Assembly: GCF_017916365.1 (NCBI RefSeq)
Contig: NZ_JAFMSU010000002.1
Span: forward strand, 496,001-560,000
Origin: Rufibacter roseolus
Lineage (GTDB): Bacteria; Bacteroidota; Bacteroidia; Cytophagales; Hymenobacteraceae
DNA length: 64,000 bases
Direction: 5' to 3'
Made by a program: the position numbers and the translations under genes. Positions 8,207-16,386 of the stretch are shown one piece after another. Numbering within the stretch: the stretch's first letter is position 1; each line of letters starts with the position of its first letter. The notes under the pieces are model-generated. The model had not been told where the DNA came from. It saw nothing but the letters and a program-made list of their open reading frames with translations, and made no database searches.

Positions 8207-10975
8207 ATGAAAGAACTTTTACTTTTTGCCTTCCTTTTGGTAGGCCAGGTAGCCTTTGCCCAAAAGATTTCTATCAAAGGGAAAGTCCTGGACGAGAAAG
8301 ACAGCCCATTGCCTTCTACCACGGTCCTGCTTTTGCAGCCCAAAGATTCCACCCTTGTTTCCTTTACCTCCACCGATGCCCAGGGCGCTTTTGAGTTTAA
8401 AAACGTGAACAAAGGCACTTACCTGCTTAAAATCTCCTTCGTGAGTTACAAGCCTTTCTACCAGACTATTGAGACCCCGGAAGCCGCAGGACTACTGGAG
8501 GTGGGTACCATTAAACTGAAGCCAGCTACCAATGAACTGGGAGAGGTGCTGGTAAAAGGCGAGCAGGACCCGGTGACCATCAAGAAAGACACCCTGGAGT
8601 TTAACGCCGGCTCTTTCAAGACGCAACCAAACGCGGCCGTGGAAGACCTCCTGAAAAAACTGCCCGGAGTGCAGGTGGAGACCGATGGTTCTGTCTCGGT
8701 GCAGGGCGAGAAAGTGAAACGTGTGACGGTAGACGGGAAAGAGTTCTTCGGGAACGACCCTAAGATCGCCACCAAGAACCTGCCCGCCGACGCGGTGAAC
8801 AAGGTGCAGGTCTACGACAAGAAATCTGACCAATCTGAGTTCTCTGGCATTGACGACGGGCAGCGCACCAAAACCATCAATTTAGAACTGAAGGAAGACC
8901 GCAAGAACAGCATGTTTGGGAATGCTATGGCGGGCGTAGGCACCAGGGGCCGTTTCCAGAGCAAGTTCAACCTGAACCGGTTCCAGAAAGGAAAGCAGTT
9001 CTCGGTGCTGGGTATGGGCAACAACGTGAACACCCAAGGTTTCGGGATTGACGAGTACCTGGCTTTCTCGGGCGGCATGCAGCAAATGGTTTCTGGCGGG
9101 CGGTTCAGGATTGAGATTGGCGGCAACTCCGGGATTCCGCTGAACAACGGCGGCCGCACGAACGGCCTGATGCGCACCTACGGCGGCGGACTCAACTTTG
9201 CACAACCCTTGGGCAAGAACACCGAGGTGAACGGCAATTACTTCTTCAACCACCTGAACCATGCCGTACGCAGTACCATTGACCGGGACGAGGTGCGCCC
9301 CACTGGTCCGCTGGAGTACACCCAGACCGGAAGCCAGGAAAACACCCACACAAACCATCGTCTGAACCTGGCCATTGACCATAAAATAGATTCAGCCAAC
9401 TCAGTCAAATTCACCACCTCTTTGGGCATGAACCAGACAAAGGCATTTGGCAACTCCCTGAGCGAGACCAGAACCGGGGAAGGGCAGTTCCAGAACCGCA
9501 GCGACAGCAGAAGCAACGCCAGCGGCGAGGGCCAGAACCTGGACGCAAGCCTGCTGCTGCGTCACAAATTCCCCAAGAAAGGCCGCACGCTTTCGCTCAC
9601 CACCCAAGCCAGGCTGAACAACGCTGACAACGAGAATCGTCTCACCGGCGTGAACGAGTACGCCAGCCAGCCCCGGCAGGAAATAAACCAGTTCCGGGTG
9701 AATGAAACCAATACCTACAGCTACAGCGGTAATTTGAACGCCACCGAACCGCTGGGTAACCGCCGCTACCTGGAAGCCTCTTACCTTTTCAACCAGAGCC
9801 ACAACGAGTCTGACCAGCAGGTGTATGACCTGCAGGAAGGCCAGCGGGTCCTGAACCAAAGCCAGAGCAATCTCTATAACAGCGATTACCGGTATCACCG
9901 GGCGGCGGTCAATTTCCGCATCAACCGCGATGCCTTCAGCTTTGCAATCGGGCCCGGGTTCCAGCGCTCAGAGTTGTTTGGCTACGTGCGCCTGAAAGAG
10001 AACATGCCGGTGCGCAAGACTTTCACCAACGTGCTGCCCACCGCCCGCTTCAACTATGAGTTCAGCAACAACCGCCGGGTGGAAGTAGATTATGAAACGT
10101 CTATCCAGGAGCCCAGCGTACGCCAGCTGCAACCGTTGCCAGACAGCAGCAACCTTCTGAACGTGTACGTGGGAAACCCTGGGCTTCGTCCGGCCTATCA
10201 GCACCAGCTGCGGGTTAATTTCAGTATGTTCAACCCTACGTCCATGATCAGCTTCTTCGCCTTCGGGCTCCTGGACTACACCACTGATGCCATCACCAAC
10301 TCGGTGCGGTATGACCAGAACCTGGTGCGCACCACGCAGCCTGTGAACGTGAAATACAGCCGCATGTCTAACCTGAACCTGAGCCTGGGGTATCCGCTGC
10401 GCAAGCTGAAAAGCCGCCTCAACGCGGGGGTGAGCGTACAGGAGCAGCAGGGCCTTAACCTCATTGACGAAATACCCACCACCGTGGACAACCGCACCTT
10501 CTCGGGCAACCTGCGCTACGAGTACCGTCTGGACCAGAAGTTTGACCTGAGCCTGCGCGCCGACCTGAGCCTTCAAACCACCGATTACAGCTCTGGGGGC
10601 AGCCAGGACCAGCGCTTTGTGAACCAGACCTACACCGGCGAGACCAACGTGTACCTACCTAAGCAGTTCCACCTGAATTCCACCCTGGAGTACCTGGTGT
10701 ACCACAACCCGCAACTGGGTTTCCGGCAGAATATCCCACTGCTCAACGCTTCTGTAGCCAAGCAGTTTCTCAAGAACAACAGCGGCGAACTGCGCCTCAC
10801 AGCCGTGAATCTGTTGGACCAGAACCTGGGCATCTCCCAGACCACCGGCCCCAACTACGTGCAGACCGAGACTTTGAATTCCCTGGGCCGCTACTTCATG
10901 CTACAGTTCACCTACAGCCTCAACAAGCACATGAACCCAATGGCCGGCCGCGGCGGCATCCGGATTATGCGATAG
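8207..10975 (+). CDS. Outer-membrane beta-barrel protein (TonB receptor-like), GLPGLI partner
   Basis: A 922-residue protein with a signal peptide (MKELLLFAFLLVGQVAFAQ), a carboxypeptidase-regulatory-like domain at about 21-100 (GKVLDEKDSPLPSTTVLLL), a plug-like region with RVTVDGKEFFGNDPK and KNLPADAVNKVQVYD, and a long beta-barrel ending in YFMLQFTYSLNKH. It has the same architecture as the protein at 1384-4254 and shares the VDGKEFFG and KNLPA motifs. It follows the GLPGLI gene by 32 bases, the usual pairing in Bacteroidota. No SusD-like lipoprotein follows. The transported or bound compound is unknown. Confidence 0.85.
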   Translation: MKELLLFAFLLVGQVAFAQKISIKGKVLDEKDSPLPSTTVLLLQPKDSTLVSFTSTDAQGAFEFKNVNKGTYLLKISFVSYKPFYQTIETPEAAGLLEVGTIKLKPATNELGEVLVKGEQDPVTIKKDTLEFNAGSFKTQPNAAVEDLLKKLPGVQVETDGSVSVQGEKVKRVTVDGKEFFGNDPKIATKNLPADAVNKVQVYDKKSDQSEFSGIDDGQRTKTINLELKEDRKNSMFGNAMAGVGTRGRFQSKFNLNRFQKGKQFSVLGMGNNVNTQGFGIDEYLAFSGGMQQMVSGGRFRIEIGGNSGIPLNNGGRTNGLMRTYGGGLNFAQPLGKNTEVNGNYFFNHLNHAVRSTIDRDEVRPTGPLEYTQTGSQENTHTNHRLNLAIDHKIDSANSVKFTTSLGMNQTKAFGNSLSETRTGEGQFQNRSDSRSNASGEGQNLDASLLLRHKFPKKGRTLSLTTQARLNNADNENRLTGVNEYASQPRQEINQFRVNETNTYSYSGNLNATEPLGNRRYLEASYLFNQSHNESDQQVYDLQEGQRVLNQSQSNLYNSDYRYHRAAVNFRINRDAFSFAIGPGFQRSELFGYVRLKENMPVRKTFTNVLPTARFNYEFSNNRRVEVDYETSIQEPSVRQLQPLPDSSNLLNVYVGNPGLRPAYQHQLRVNFSMFNPTSMISFFAFGLLDYTTDAITNSVRYDQNLVRTTQPVNVKYSRMSNLNLSLGYPLRKLKSRLNAGVSVQEQQGLNLIDEIPTTVDNRTFSGNLRYEYRLDQKFDLSLRADLSLQTTDYSSGGSQDQRFVNQTYTGETNVYLPKQFHLNSTLEYLVYHNPQLGFRQNIPLLNASVAKQFLKNNSGELRLTAVNLLDQNLGISQTTGPNYVQTETLNSLGRYFMLQFTYSLNKHMNPMAGRGGIRIMR

Positions 10976-11002
10976 TTATGCATACTTCAAATCGTTAAAA
11001 GC

Positions 11003-11039
11003 AAATCGCCCGGCAGGTTATCTACCGGGGGATTTTTTT
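11003..11039 (+). terminator. Intrinsic terminator of the GLPGLI/outer-membrane operon
   Basis: AAATCGCCCGG pairs with CCGGGGGATTT (one mismatch) and is followed by a T run to 11039, 28 bases after the stop codon at 10975. Confidence 0.75.
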
Positions 11040-11080
11040 AAGGCCTTGCTAAAGGGAAGCCAGCGCCCTTTTATCCTTAC

Positions 11081-11153
11081 GGATGACGTCGTTACGGTGT
11101 AACGACGCTACATTCTCCTGTAGCGACGTTATAATGTAACGTCGTTATAATCC
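11081..11153. repeat. About 70-bp palindromic repeat, copy A
   Basis: GACGTCGTTACGGTGTAA then C then GACGCTACA, a short loop, TGTAGCGACGTT and a diverged right arm ending GTCGTTATAATCC. The left arm matches copy B (41746-41815) at 27 of 28 positions. It lies in a convergent intergenic region. Confidence 0.7.
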
Positions 11154-11221
11154 TTTCAGACAGCAATTCTGTTTCTACTTACTAAACAGGTCCAGAATTT
11201 AACTTGATGGTTAAACCTGAT

Positions 11222-11980
11222 TCAGCCCGCTTGCACCACTTTATCATAAATCCTTTTCACCTGCGAATCTCCGAAGCCGTAAATGCCCTCTTTTTCTGAA
11301 AACGCCCGGAAAACGGAGGGGAAGTCTGAGTCTGAACTTCTGATGATTTCCTTAATTGTTCGCTCCGGTCTGGGCTCTTCTCCGCTTTTTGGAAAACGGT
11401 CTAAATGGGCCTGGCATACTTCCCGCAGGTAGGGAAAAGCAGGGGAGGACTTAGAGGAAAGTTTTTCAAGCTTTTCTAAATCATTCTCTTTGAAAGCGGT
11501 CCATAGTTCCTTGCCTAAGGTGAGGTCTTCCTCTTTCAAGTTTATCCGGTGCTCAAAGCAAAAAAGCAAGTTCTCCAAGGTGGCCCCTCCGAAGTCCTGC
11601 CATACTTCCTGTTTCTTCAGATGGGCCGGGTAGACGACATTGACCTCTTTTATTCCGGGCAAATCATGAAGCAAAGACAAAATGAACCATAGGTTGGCCC
11701 GGCAGAAAAGGTCATAGCCAAACCACAGGTTGAATTCTGAGTTTTCTGGGGAGGAGAGCAAGCGGTTCATTTCCGCTACTACGGCGGTGGCGTATTCCTC
11801 CTCAGTAGCCTGGTAAGCAGCGCTGAGGTAGCGCGCCCGGGTCTTGAAAAACTCCGGCAAGGTGTCGCCGGATAGGTCACCTTCCACCAGGCATTCCCGA
11901 GTCACTATCATCTGCCCGCTTAAACCCGTGGCTTTAAACCGGTCGGTTAGCGCATCGCCATTTAAGATGTGGTAAACCAT
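11222..11980 (-). CDS. DUF1835 domain-containing protein
   Basis: A 252-residue cytosolic protein starting MVYHILNGDALTD, followed by MIVTRECLVEGD and a helical region with FWFGYDLFCRANLWF-type residues (NLWFGYDLFCRANLWFIL). The N-terminal half fits the DUF1835 family, whose proteins have no assigned reaction; in Bacteroidota they occur as single genes. The C-terminal part (FPYLREVCQAHLDRFP, then a helix-rich tail) looks like the usual extension. The downstream gene end faces the outer-membrane operon. A terminator hairpin at 12011-12052 separates it from the gene upstream, so it is probably a single-gene unit. Confidence 0.75.
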   Translation of the reverse strand: MVYHILNGDALTDRFKATGLSGQMIVTRECLVEGDLSGDTLPEFFKTRARYLSAAYQATEEEYATAVVAEMNRLLSSPENSEFNLWFGYDLFCRANLWFILSLLHDLPGIKEVNVVYPAHLKKQEVWQDFGGATLENLLFCFEHRINLKEEDLTLGKELWTAFKENDLEKLEKLSSKSSPAFPYLREVCQAHLDRFPKSGEEPRPERTIKEIIRSSDSDFPSVFRAFSEKEGIYGFGDSQVKRIYDKVVQAG

Positions 11981-12010
11981 GTTTTAACTTAACATTTTTA
12001 GCCCGGAAGC

Positions 12011-12052
12011 AAAAAGGTCATTGCCCTTTGGTGAAAGAACAATGACCTTTTT
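12011..12052 (-). terminator. Intrinsic terminator
   Basis: AAAAAGGTCATTG and CAATGACCTTTTT form a 13-bp stem with A/T tails, placed after the stop of the phytanoyl-CoA dioxygenase-like gene (12082). Confidence 0.75.
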
Positions 12053-12081
12053 GAACTAGTTATTTCATGTTTATGATGCGC

Positions 12082-12963
12082 TTAGGCTTCGCCCATCATG
12101 AGCCCTTCAATGGTGTGGGCCTGTACAATGGGTTCTAAGGTATCTACCAACCGGTAGGTGAGGTGCTGGCGGACGCTTTCCGGGAGTTTTTCAAAAAAGG
12201 CCCTGGAAACCTGCAGGTCGTGGCGCTCGGCGTTGATGCCACCGGGCGCGTCTACCCCCAGCACCAGCGCCGGACGGGCCTTGTCTGATCCGTTGGCGGT
12301 GCCCCGGTGGATGGTGAGCGCTGAACGGGCCGATATGTCGCCCATCTGCGGCATTTTACGCTGGGCCCGGGCCTCGTAGCGCGGGTACAGAGACTTGGGC
12401 GGAAACATGCCGTGCTCAAAGCCATCGGGTAAGTCCCACTGGGTGCCGGGCGCAATCTCAAACGGACCCATGTCTTCAAACACATCCACGGTTGTGAGGT
12501 TGAATGCCAGGGAATTGAGGCGGCGCCCTATAATGGTATCCTCGGGGGCCGGGAAGTCGCGGTGCCAGGGTTGGTTTACCGCACCGGGGTTAGGCACGTC
12601 AAACCCTATCTCCACAATCTTGTAGTCTGGCCCCAGCACGGCCTCGCACACGGTGGTTACCCAAGGGTGCGTGACCAGGTCAATGAAGCCGGTGATATTT
12701 TCGGGGTGAATCTCCACGTAGTGCCGCTTGGGACCTCGGCCCACCGCCCCGCCAGGCCTTTGGAGGGCATCTTCGTAGAGCTCCAGAACGTCCTGGTGCA
12801 ATTGCTGCACCCATTCCCGGCTGAAGGCGCCTTTAAGACCTATGATTCCCTCGCCGTAAAGGCCGCCCATGATCTGGGCTATATCGTAGGCAGGTGTCTT
12901 GCTTTCCTGCGTGCTCAAGGTAGCAGTGGTACCCTGGTGATGTTCTTGCCAACTGTTTTCCAT
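12082..12963 (-). CDS. Phytanoyl-CoA dioxygenase-like Fe(II)/2-oxoglutarate enzyme
   Basis: A 293-residue protein of the PhyH family of non-haem iron dioxygenases. The iron-binding facial triad is visible: His and Asp in QPWHRDFPAP and the distal His in LTIHRGTANGSDKARPALVLG, with the 2-oxoglutarate-binding Arg in the same segment. Other family-like stretches are GPFEIAPGTQWDLPDG and LNSLAFNLTTVDVFED. Such enzymes hydroxylate small molecules, lipids or natural products; the substrate here is unknown. There is no signal peptide, so it is cytosolic. It appears to be transcribed alone and ends at the terminator at 12011-12052. Confidence 0.8.
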   Translation of the reverse strand: MENSWQEHHQGTTATLSTQESKTPAYDIAQIMGGLYGEGIIGLKGAFSREWVQQLHQDVLELYEDALQRPGGAVGRGPKRHYVEIHPENITGFIDLVTHPWVTTVCEAVLGPDYKIVEIGFDVPNPGAVNQPWHRDFPAPEDTIIGRRLNSLAFNLTTVDVFEDMGPFEIAPGTQWDLPDGFEHGMFPPKSLYPRYEARAQRKMPQMGDISARSALTIHRGTANGSDKARPALVLGVDAPGGINAERHDLQVSRAFFEKLPESVRQHLTYRLVDTLEPIVQAHTIEGLMMGEA

Positions 12964-13120
12964 ATCTCTCCGCTTTTTCCTGCAACTGTTGAAGGCTTAT
13001 GATAAGTTATTTAGAACGAGCGGGTAGGGGTTTTGTTTCGGGCAAAAAGGTAGGGCCAGTCATCAAAATCCGTCGTGTTCAACCACCAGGAGAAGGGCAA
13101 AGCCAAGGCAGGGTACATTC

Positions 13121-13156
13121 ATTTCCAGGCCGATTTTTGGAAAACAGACTTAGAAA
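13121..13156. repeat. 36-nt palindromic repeat, copy 5 (degenerate)
   Basis: ATTTCCAGGCCGATTTT followed by TGGAAAACAGACTTAGAAAG. It lies in the 12964-13239 gap beside the GH16 terminator. Confidence 0.45.
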
Positions 13157-13161
13157 GGGCA

Positions 13162-13198
13162 AAAAAAAGAAGACTCCCATAGGGAGCCTCCTTTTTAC
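13162..13198 (-). terminator. Intrinsic terminator of the GH16 gene
   Basis: On the minus strand AGGCTCCC-TAT-GGGAGTCT (one G-U pair) is followed by a run of T, about 45 bases after the GH16 stop. Confidence 0.75.
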
Positions 13199-13239
13199 CT
13201 AATCCTATTTTTTCCTATGATTCTATTTATTACCAGTAT

Positions 13240-14907
13240 TTAATTTTTGATGAATCGCTTATAGGTGATTTTGCCGTTATGCTCCATGGTAAGCATGTAG
13301 AGTCCAGCTGGTAAAGCCTGCACGTTGACTTTGTTTCCTTTTACCCTGGTTTTCATCACCTCGCGCCCGGCCAAGTCCATGATCACAAGGGTGCTGCCGT
13401 CCAGGTTTTTAGAAGCGGAGAAACGGAGCTCACCGGAGGTAGGATTCGGGTAGAGGCGCACGCTGGCTTTCAGTTCGGCGTCTTCTTTCACCCCCAAGGG
13501 GCCGGGGTTGTAATAGATGTTGTCAAAGAATAACTCGGCACCGGCGGGTGGAGGTGTCACGGAGGCCACCATGAACGACTGGTTCACGTTGTTGAGGTTA
13601 AAGCCGCTTACCGTCATGAACCTGGACAATGGAATAGAAACCTGGTGCCAGGTGCCGTCGCGCACCAACCCGAATTGATCACCGGTCTCCGGGATGTTCA
13701 CCCAACTCTCCACCTCGCCGCTCTTTATGCCCACCTTTAGCGTGCCGGTGGCAGTGGTTTTCATATGGAATCTTAGCGAGCCGTTGGCGGCAAACGCCGA
13801 TAGGTTTTTGGGCTTGTTCGCAATCCCGAAGCCGTACCAACCTTTGCCTCCGGTCTCCTTCACGGCGATGACCTCGGTGCCTTCAAAGGAAACAGGAGCC
13901 GGAGCAGTGATTTGGGAGAGCGTTCCTTCCCATAGGTAGAGGTTGGCGTCGTTCGTGTAGCTGAGTTTGGATAAGGTTTGCGTGGTCTCGGTGTAGATAC
14001 CGTAATTGCCGGCGGCGGAGATGGGTTCCTGGCCGGTGGAGATGTCATCCCCGGCGTTCTGGTACAGTTTGATGTAGTCTACGTACATCTTGGCCGGTAA
14101 AGGCGCCGTAATACCTGATGGATTGGTAATGCCGGGGTAATTGCCGCCCACGGCCAGGTTCAATACCAGGAAATGTGGGTTGTGGAATTCCTCCAAATCA
14201 CTGCCAGCAGCACCGGCGGTATTGAAGGCGAAGAACTCATGGTTGTCCACGTAGATCCGGATGGACTGGCTTGTCCAGACCATTTTGTAGGTGTGGTAAT
14301 CGTTGTTCAGGTTAGCCGGGGTATCATAGTGGGTGCCGTAATCTGCCTGGCTGTTGTTGTGCTCCCAGTGCACGGCGGCCCCTACGCGCCTATTGGTGAG
14401 CCCAGCCTGGATGGCATCCCTGATACCCATCTCCAGGATATCTATCTCCCCTATGGCTGGCCACACGCCACCCACAGTGCCTAAGGTCCAGAGGGCGGGC
14501 CAAAGGCCGTTCTGCAGATCGGGGACTTTGATGCGGGCTTCTACGGTGCCGTACTTGAACTGCAACTTACCTTCGGTCTTAAGGCGGGCCGAGGTGAACT
14601 GGCGGGTCTGCAAGGCTTCGCGGCGAGCTTCGATGACCAGATTCCCGTTTTCTATGCGCGCGTTTTCCGGACGGTCTGTGTAATACTGCAACTCGGCGTT
14701 GCCCCAGCCGCAGAGATTCCGGTTGCAGCCGTCTCCCACCTCAAAAGTCCAGTTATTGGTATTGATGGTAGGTCCGTCAAAGTTCTCTTCCCAGACCACA
14801 GTTTGGGCCTGCCCTGAAGAAGACAGGGCCAGTAGCAACCCCAAAGAACCAATCGTTTTCTTTAAGGATTTGCTTTTGAAAAGAAAGGCATAGTAATGGT
14901 GGATCAT
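13240..14907 (-). CDS. GH16 endo-beta-glucanase (laminarinase-like) with T9SS sorting domain
   Basis: A 555-residue secreted glycoside hydrolase. After a signal peptide (GLLLALSSSGQAQ) residues about 35-285 form the GH16 fold; the catalytic motif is EIDILE (nucleophile and acid/base Glu), preceded by WPALWTLG and followed by HTYKMVWTSQSIRIYVD. Residues about 300-460 resemble a galactose-binding-like carbohydrate module (GWYGFGIANKPKN, WVNIPETGDQ, FDNIYY). The C-terminal 75 residues (RLYPNPTSGELRFSAS to KRFIKN) are a type IX secretion sorting domain, so the enzyme is exported through T9SS and cell-attached or released. Laminarin or another beta-1,3-glucan is the most likely substrate. Paired direct repeats about 100 bases upstream may control it. 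Confidence 0.9.
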   Translation of the reverse strand: MIHHYYAFLFKSKSLKKTIGSLGLLLALSSSGQAQTVVWEENFDGPTINTNNWTFEVGDGCNRNLCGWGNAELQYYTDRPENARIENGNLVIEARREALQTRQFTSARLKTEGKLQFKYGTVEARIKVPDLQNGLWPALWTLGTVGGVWPAIGEIDILEMGIRDAIQAGLTNRRVGAAVHWEHNNSQADYGTHYDTPANLNNDYHTYKMVWTSQSIRIYVDNHEFFAFNTAGAAGSDLEEFHNPHFLVLNLAVGGNYPGITNPSGITAPLPAKMYVDYIKLYQNAGDDISTGQEPISAAGNYGIYTETTQTLSKLSYTNDANLYLWEGTLSQITAPAPVSFEGTEVIAVKETGGKGWYGFGIANKPKNLSAFAANGSLRFHMKTTATGTLKVGIKSGEVESWVNIPETGDQFGLVRDGTWHQVSIPLSRFMTVSGFNLNNVNQSFMVASVTPPPAGAELFFDNIYYNPGPLGVKEDAELKASVRLYPNPTSGELRFSASKNLDGSTLVIMDLAGREVMKTRVKGNKVNVQALPAGLYMLTMEHNGKITYKRFIKN

Positions 14908-15005
14908 GCAGTAGAAATTTGGAGTGAATGGGGGATAAGGGCACCTTTTATTGCCGTCTTCACTTCCAAAAGTACTCTTCTCCTGATTTTCAGGCTCAAA
15001 TTGCC

Positions 15006-15061
15006 CTACTACAATACTACATCAGGGGTAAAGAGACTACTACAACATTTCTACATCAGGG
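15006..15061 (-). promoter_or_regulatory. Paired direct repeats upstream of the GH16 gene
   Basis: Two related units, CTACTACAAT-ACTACATCAGGGG (15006-15028) and CTACTACAAC-ATTT-CTACATCAGGG (15037-15061), start 31 bases apart, 100-155 bases upstream of the GH16 start. Their near identity and spacing of about three helical turns suggest a tandem activator site. No regulator gene is adjacent. Confidence 0.45.
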
Positions 15062-15203
15062 TCTTTCTTGTTTCCAGACCATGCCTTTGGGGTTACCTGA
15101 AAGCCATAGTGGACATTTCAGATGGAAGCCCTGTTTCTCAGCAGATGGCTGGACTATTTTCAATAAAGTCTGCTCCCCATCTCCGTTTTTAGCCCATAAA
15201 CAG

Positions 15204-15232
15204 AAAACCCCGGCCTTTTCAGACCGGGGTTT
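15204..15232 (-). terminator. Intrinsic terminator of the phe operon
   Basis: AAACCCCGG and CCGGGGTTT frame a loop and, on the minus strand, are followed by TTTT. It lies 50-80 bases after the stop at 15283. Confidence 0.75.
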
Positions 15233-15241
15233 CCGCTTTTG

Positions 15242-15277
15242 GTTTTAAGGCCGATTTCTTAAAAACGACCTTAAATC
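15242..15277. repeat. 36-nt palindromic repeat, copy 6
   Basis: GTTTTAAGGCCGATTT then CTTAAAAACGACCTTAAATC, between the DAHP synthase/chorismate mutase stop and the operon terminator. Confidence 0.7.
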
Positions 15278-15282
15278 ACTTC

Positions 15283-16386
15283 TTATAAAACAACTTTGGT
15301 GGGCTCAGAGGCGGCCTGCACGTGCAGGGAGTGCTGGTGGATTTCCTGGAAGATGGCTTTCACAAATACTTCTTCCAAGCCTTCGCGGGCAGCGGCCTTG
15401 AGGCGGTGCTCCATCACCTGTTCCCAACGGCCGGTTTGCAGCAGGTTCATCTTGTTCTCTTTCTTGAGCAAACCAATCTGCTTGGCTACCGCAGAGCGGC
15501 GGGCCAACACGTTGATCAACTCATTGTCAAGGTAGTCAATGAGGTTACGGAGCTCGCTCAGTTCTTCCTCGTTCTGGGTGGCAGAAGAAACCACGCGCTC
15601 TACTACCAGAGAAGCCAACAGGTCTTTCAAACCTTCGGGGGTTACCTGCTGGGCGGCATCGCTCAGGGCCACGTCTGGGTTGCAGTGGGTTTCAATCATG
15701 AGGCCGTCTACCTGCAGGTTCAGGGCCTCCTGGCTGATCTGCTGGAGCAAAGAACGCTTGCCGGCAATGTGGCTTGGGTCGCAGATCAAAGGAATCTCAG
15801 GCAGCAGTTTCTTGAACTCGTAGGCCATGTTCCACTTGGGGTGGTTGCGGTACGGACGGCTATCAAAGGCCGAGAAGCCCCGGTGAATGGCGGCCAGATC
15901 GGTGATGCCGGCGCGGTTCAGGCGCTCAAGGGCTCCCAGCCACAACTGTAGGTCTGGGTTTACCGGGTTTTTTACCAGTACCGGCACGTCCACGCCTTCC
16001 AGCGCATCCGCAATCTCCTGTACTGAGAATGGGTTTACCGTGGTACGGGCACCTACCCACAGCACATCCACACCTTGCTTGAGGGCATCGTTCACGTGCT
16101 CAGCGGTGGCTACCTCGCAGGCAGTCAGAAGGCCGGTTTCTTCCTTCACGGTCTTCAGCCATTTCAAACCTACTTTGCCAATTCCCTCAAAAGCTCCCGG
16201 ACGGGTACGCGGTTTCCAGATTCCGGCGCGGAAAATGGTTACTTCCGGCACGGCCTGCAAACCGCGGGCGGTGGCCAACATCTGCTCTTCGCTTTCGGCG
16301 CTGCAAGGACCGGCAATAATCAAGGGTTGTCCATCGGCCCGTTTGAAGATGGTTTTAGGCGACAGGTTTAGGTGCTTCGTACTCAT
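15283..16386 (-). CDS. Bifunctional DAHP synthase / chorismate mutase (type II)
   Basis: A 367-residue fusion. Residues about 15-265 are a type I-beta DAHP synthase core (IIAGPCSAESEEQM, GIWKPRTRPGAFEG, WVGARTTVNPFSVQ, CDPSHIAGKR), joining phosphoenolpyruvate and erythrose 4-phosphate at the first shikimate step. Residues about 275-365 are an AroQ-type chorismate mutase helix bundle (ELRNLIDYLDNELINVLARR, AVAKQIGLLKKEN), converting chorismate to prephenate. Its start overlaps the aminotransferase stop by four bases (ATGA), so it is the last gene of the Phe operon. The fusion ties entry flux and the branch point to the Phe/Tyr-responsive attenuator upstream of pheA. The typical Bacteroidota fusion has this length. 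Confidence 0.92.
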   Translation of the reverse strand: MSTKHLNLSPKTIFKRADGQPLIIAGPCSAESEEQMLATARGLQAVPEVTIFRAGIWKPRTRPGAFEGIGKVGLKWLKTVKEETGLLTACEVATAEHVNDALKQGVDVLWVGARTTVNPFSVQEIADALEGVDVPVLVKNPVNPDLQLWLGALERLNRAGITDLAAIHRGFSAFDSRPYRNHPKWNMAYEFKKLLPEIPLICDPSHIAGKRSLLQQISQEALNLQVDGLMIETHCNPDVALSDAAQQVTPEGLKDLLASLVVERVVSSATQNEEELSELRNLIDYLDNELINVLARRSAVAKQIGLLKKENKMNLLQTGRWEQVMEHRLKAAAREGLEEVFVKAIFQEIHQHSLHVQAASEPTKVVL

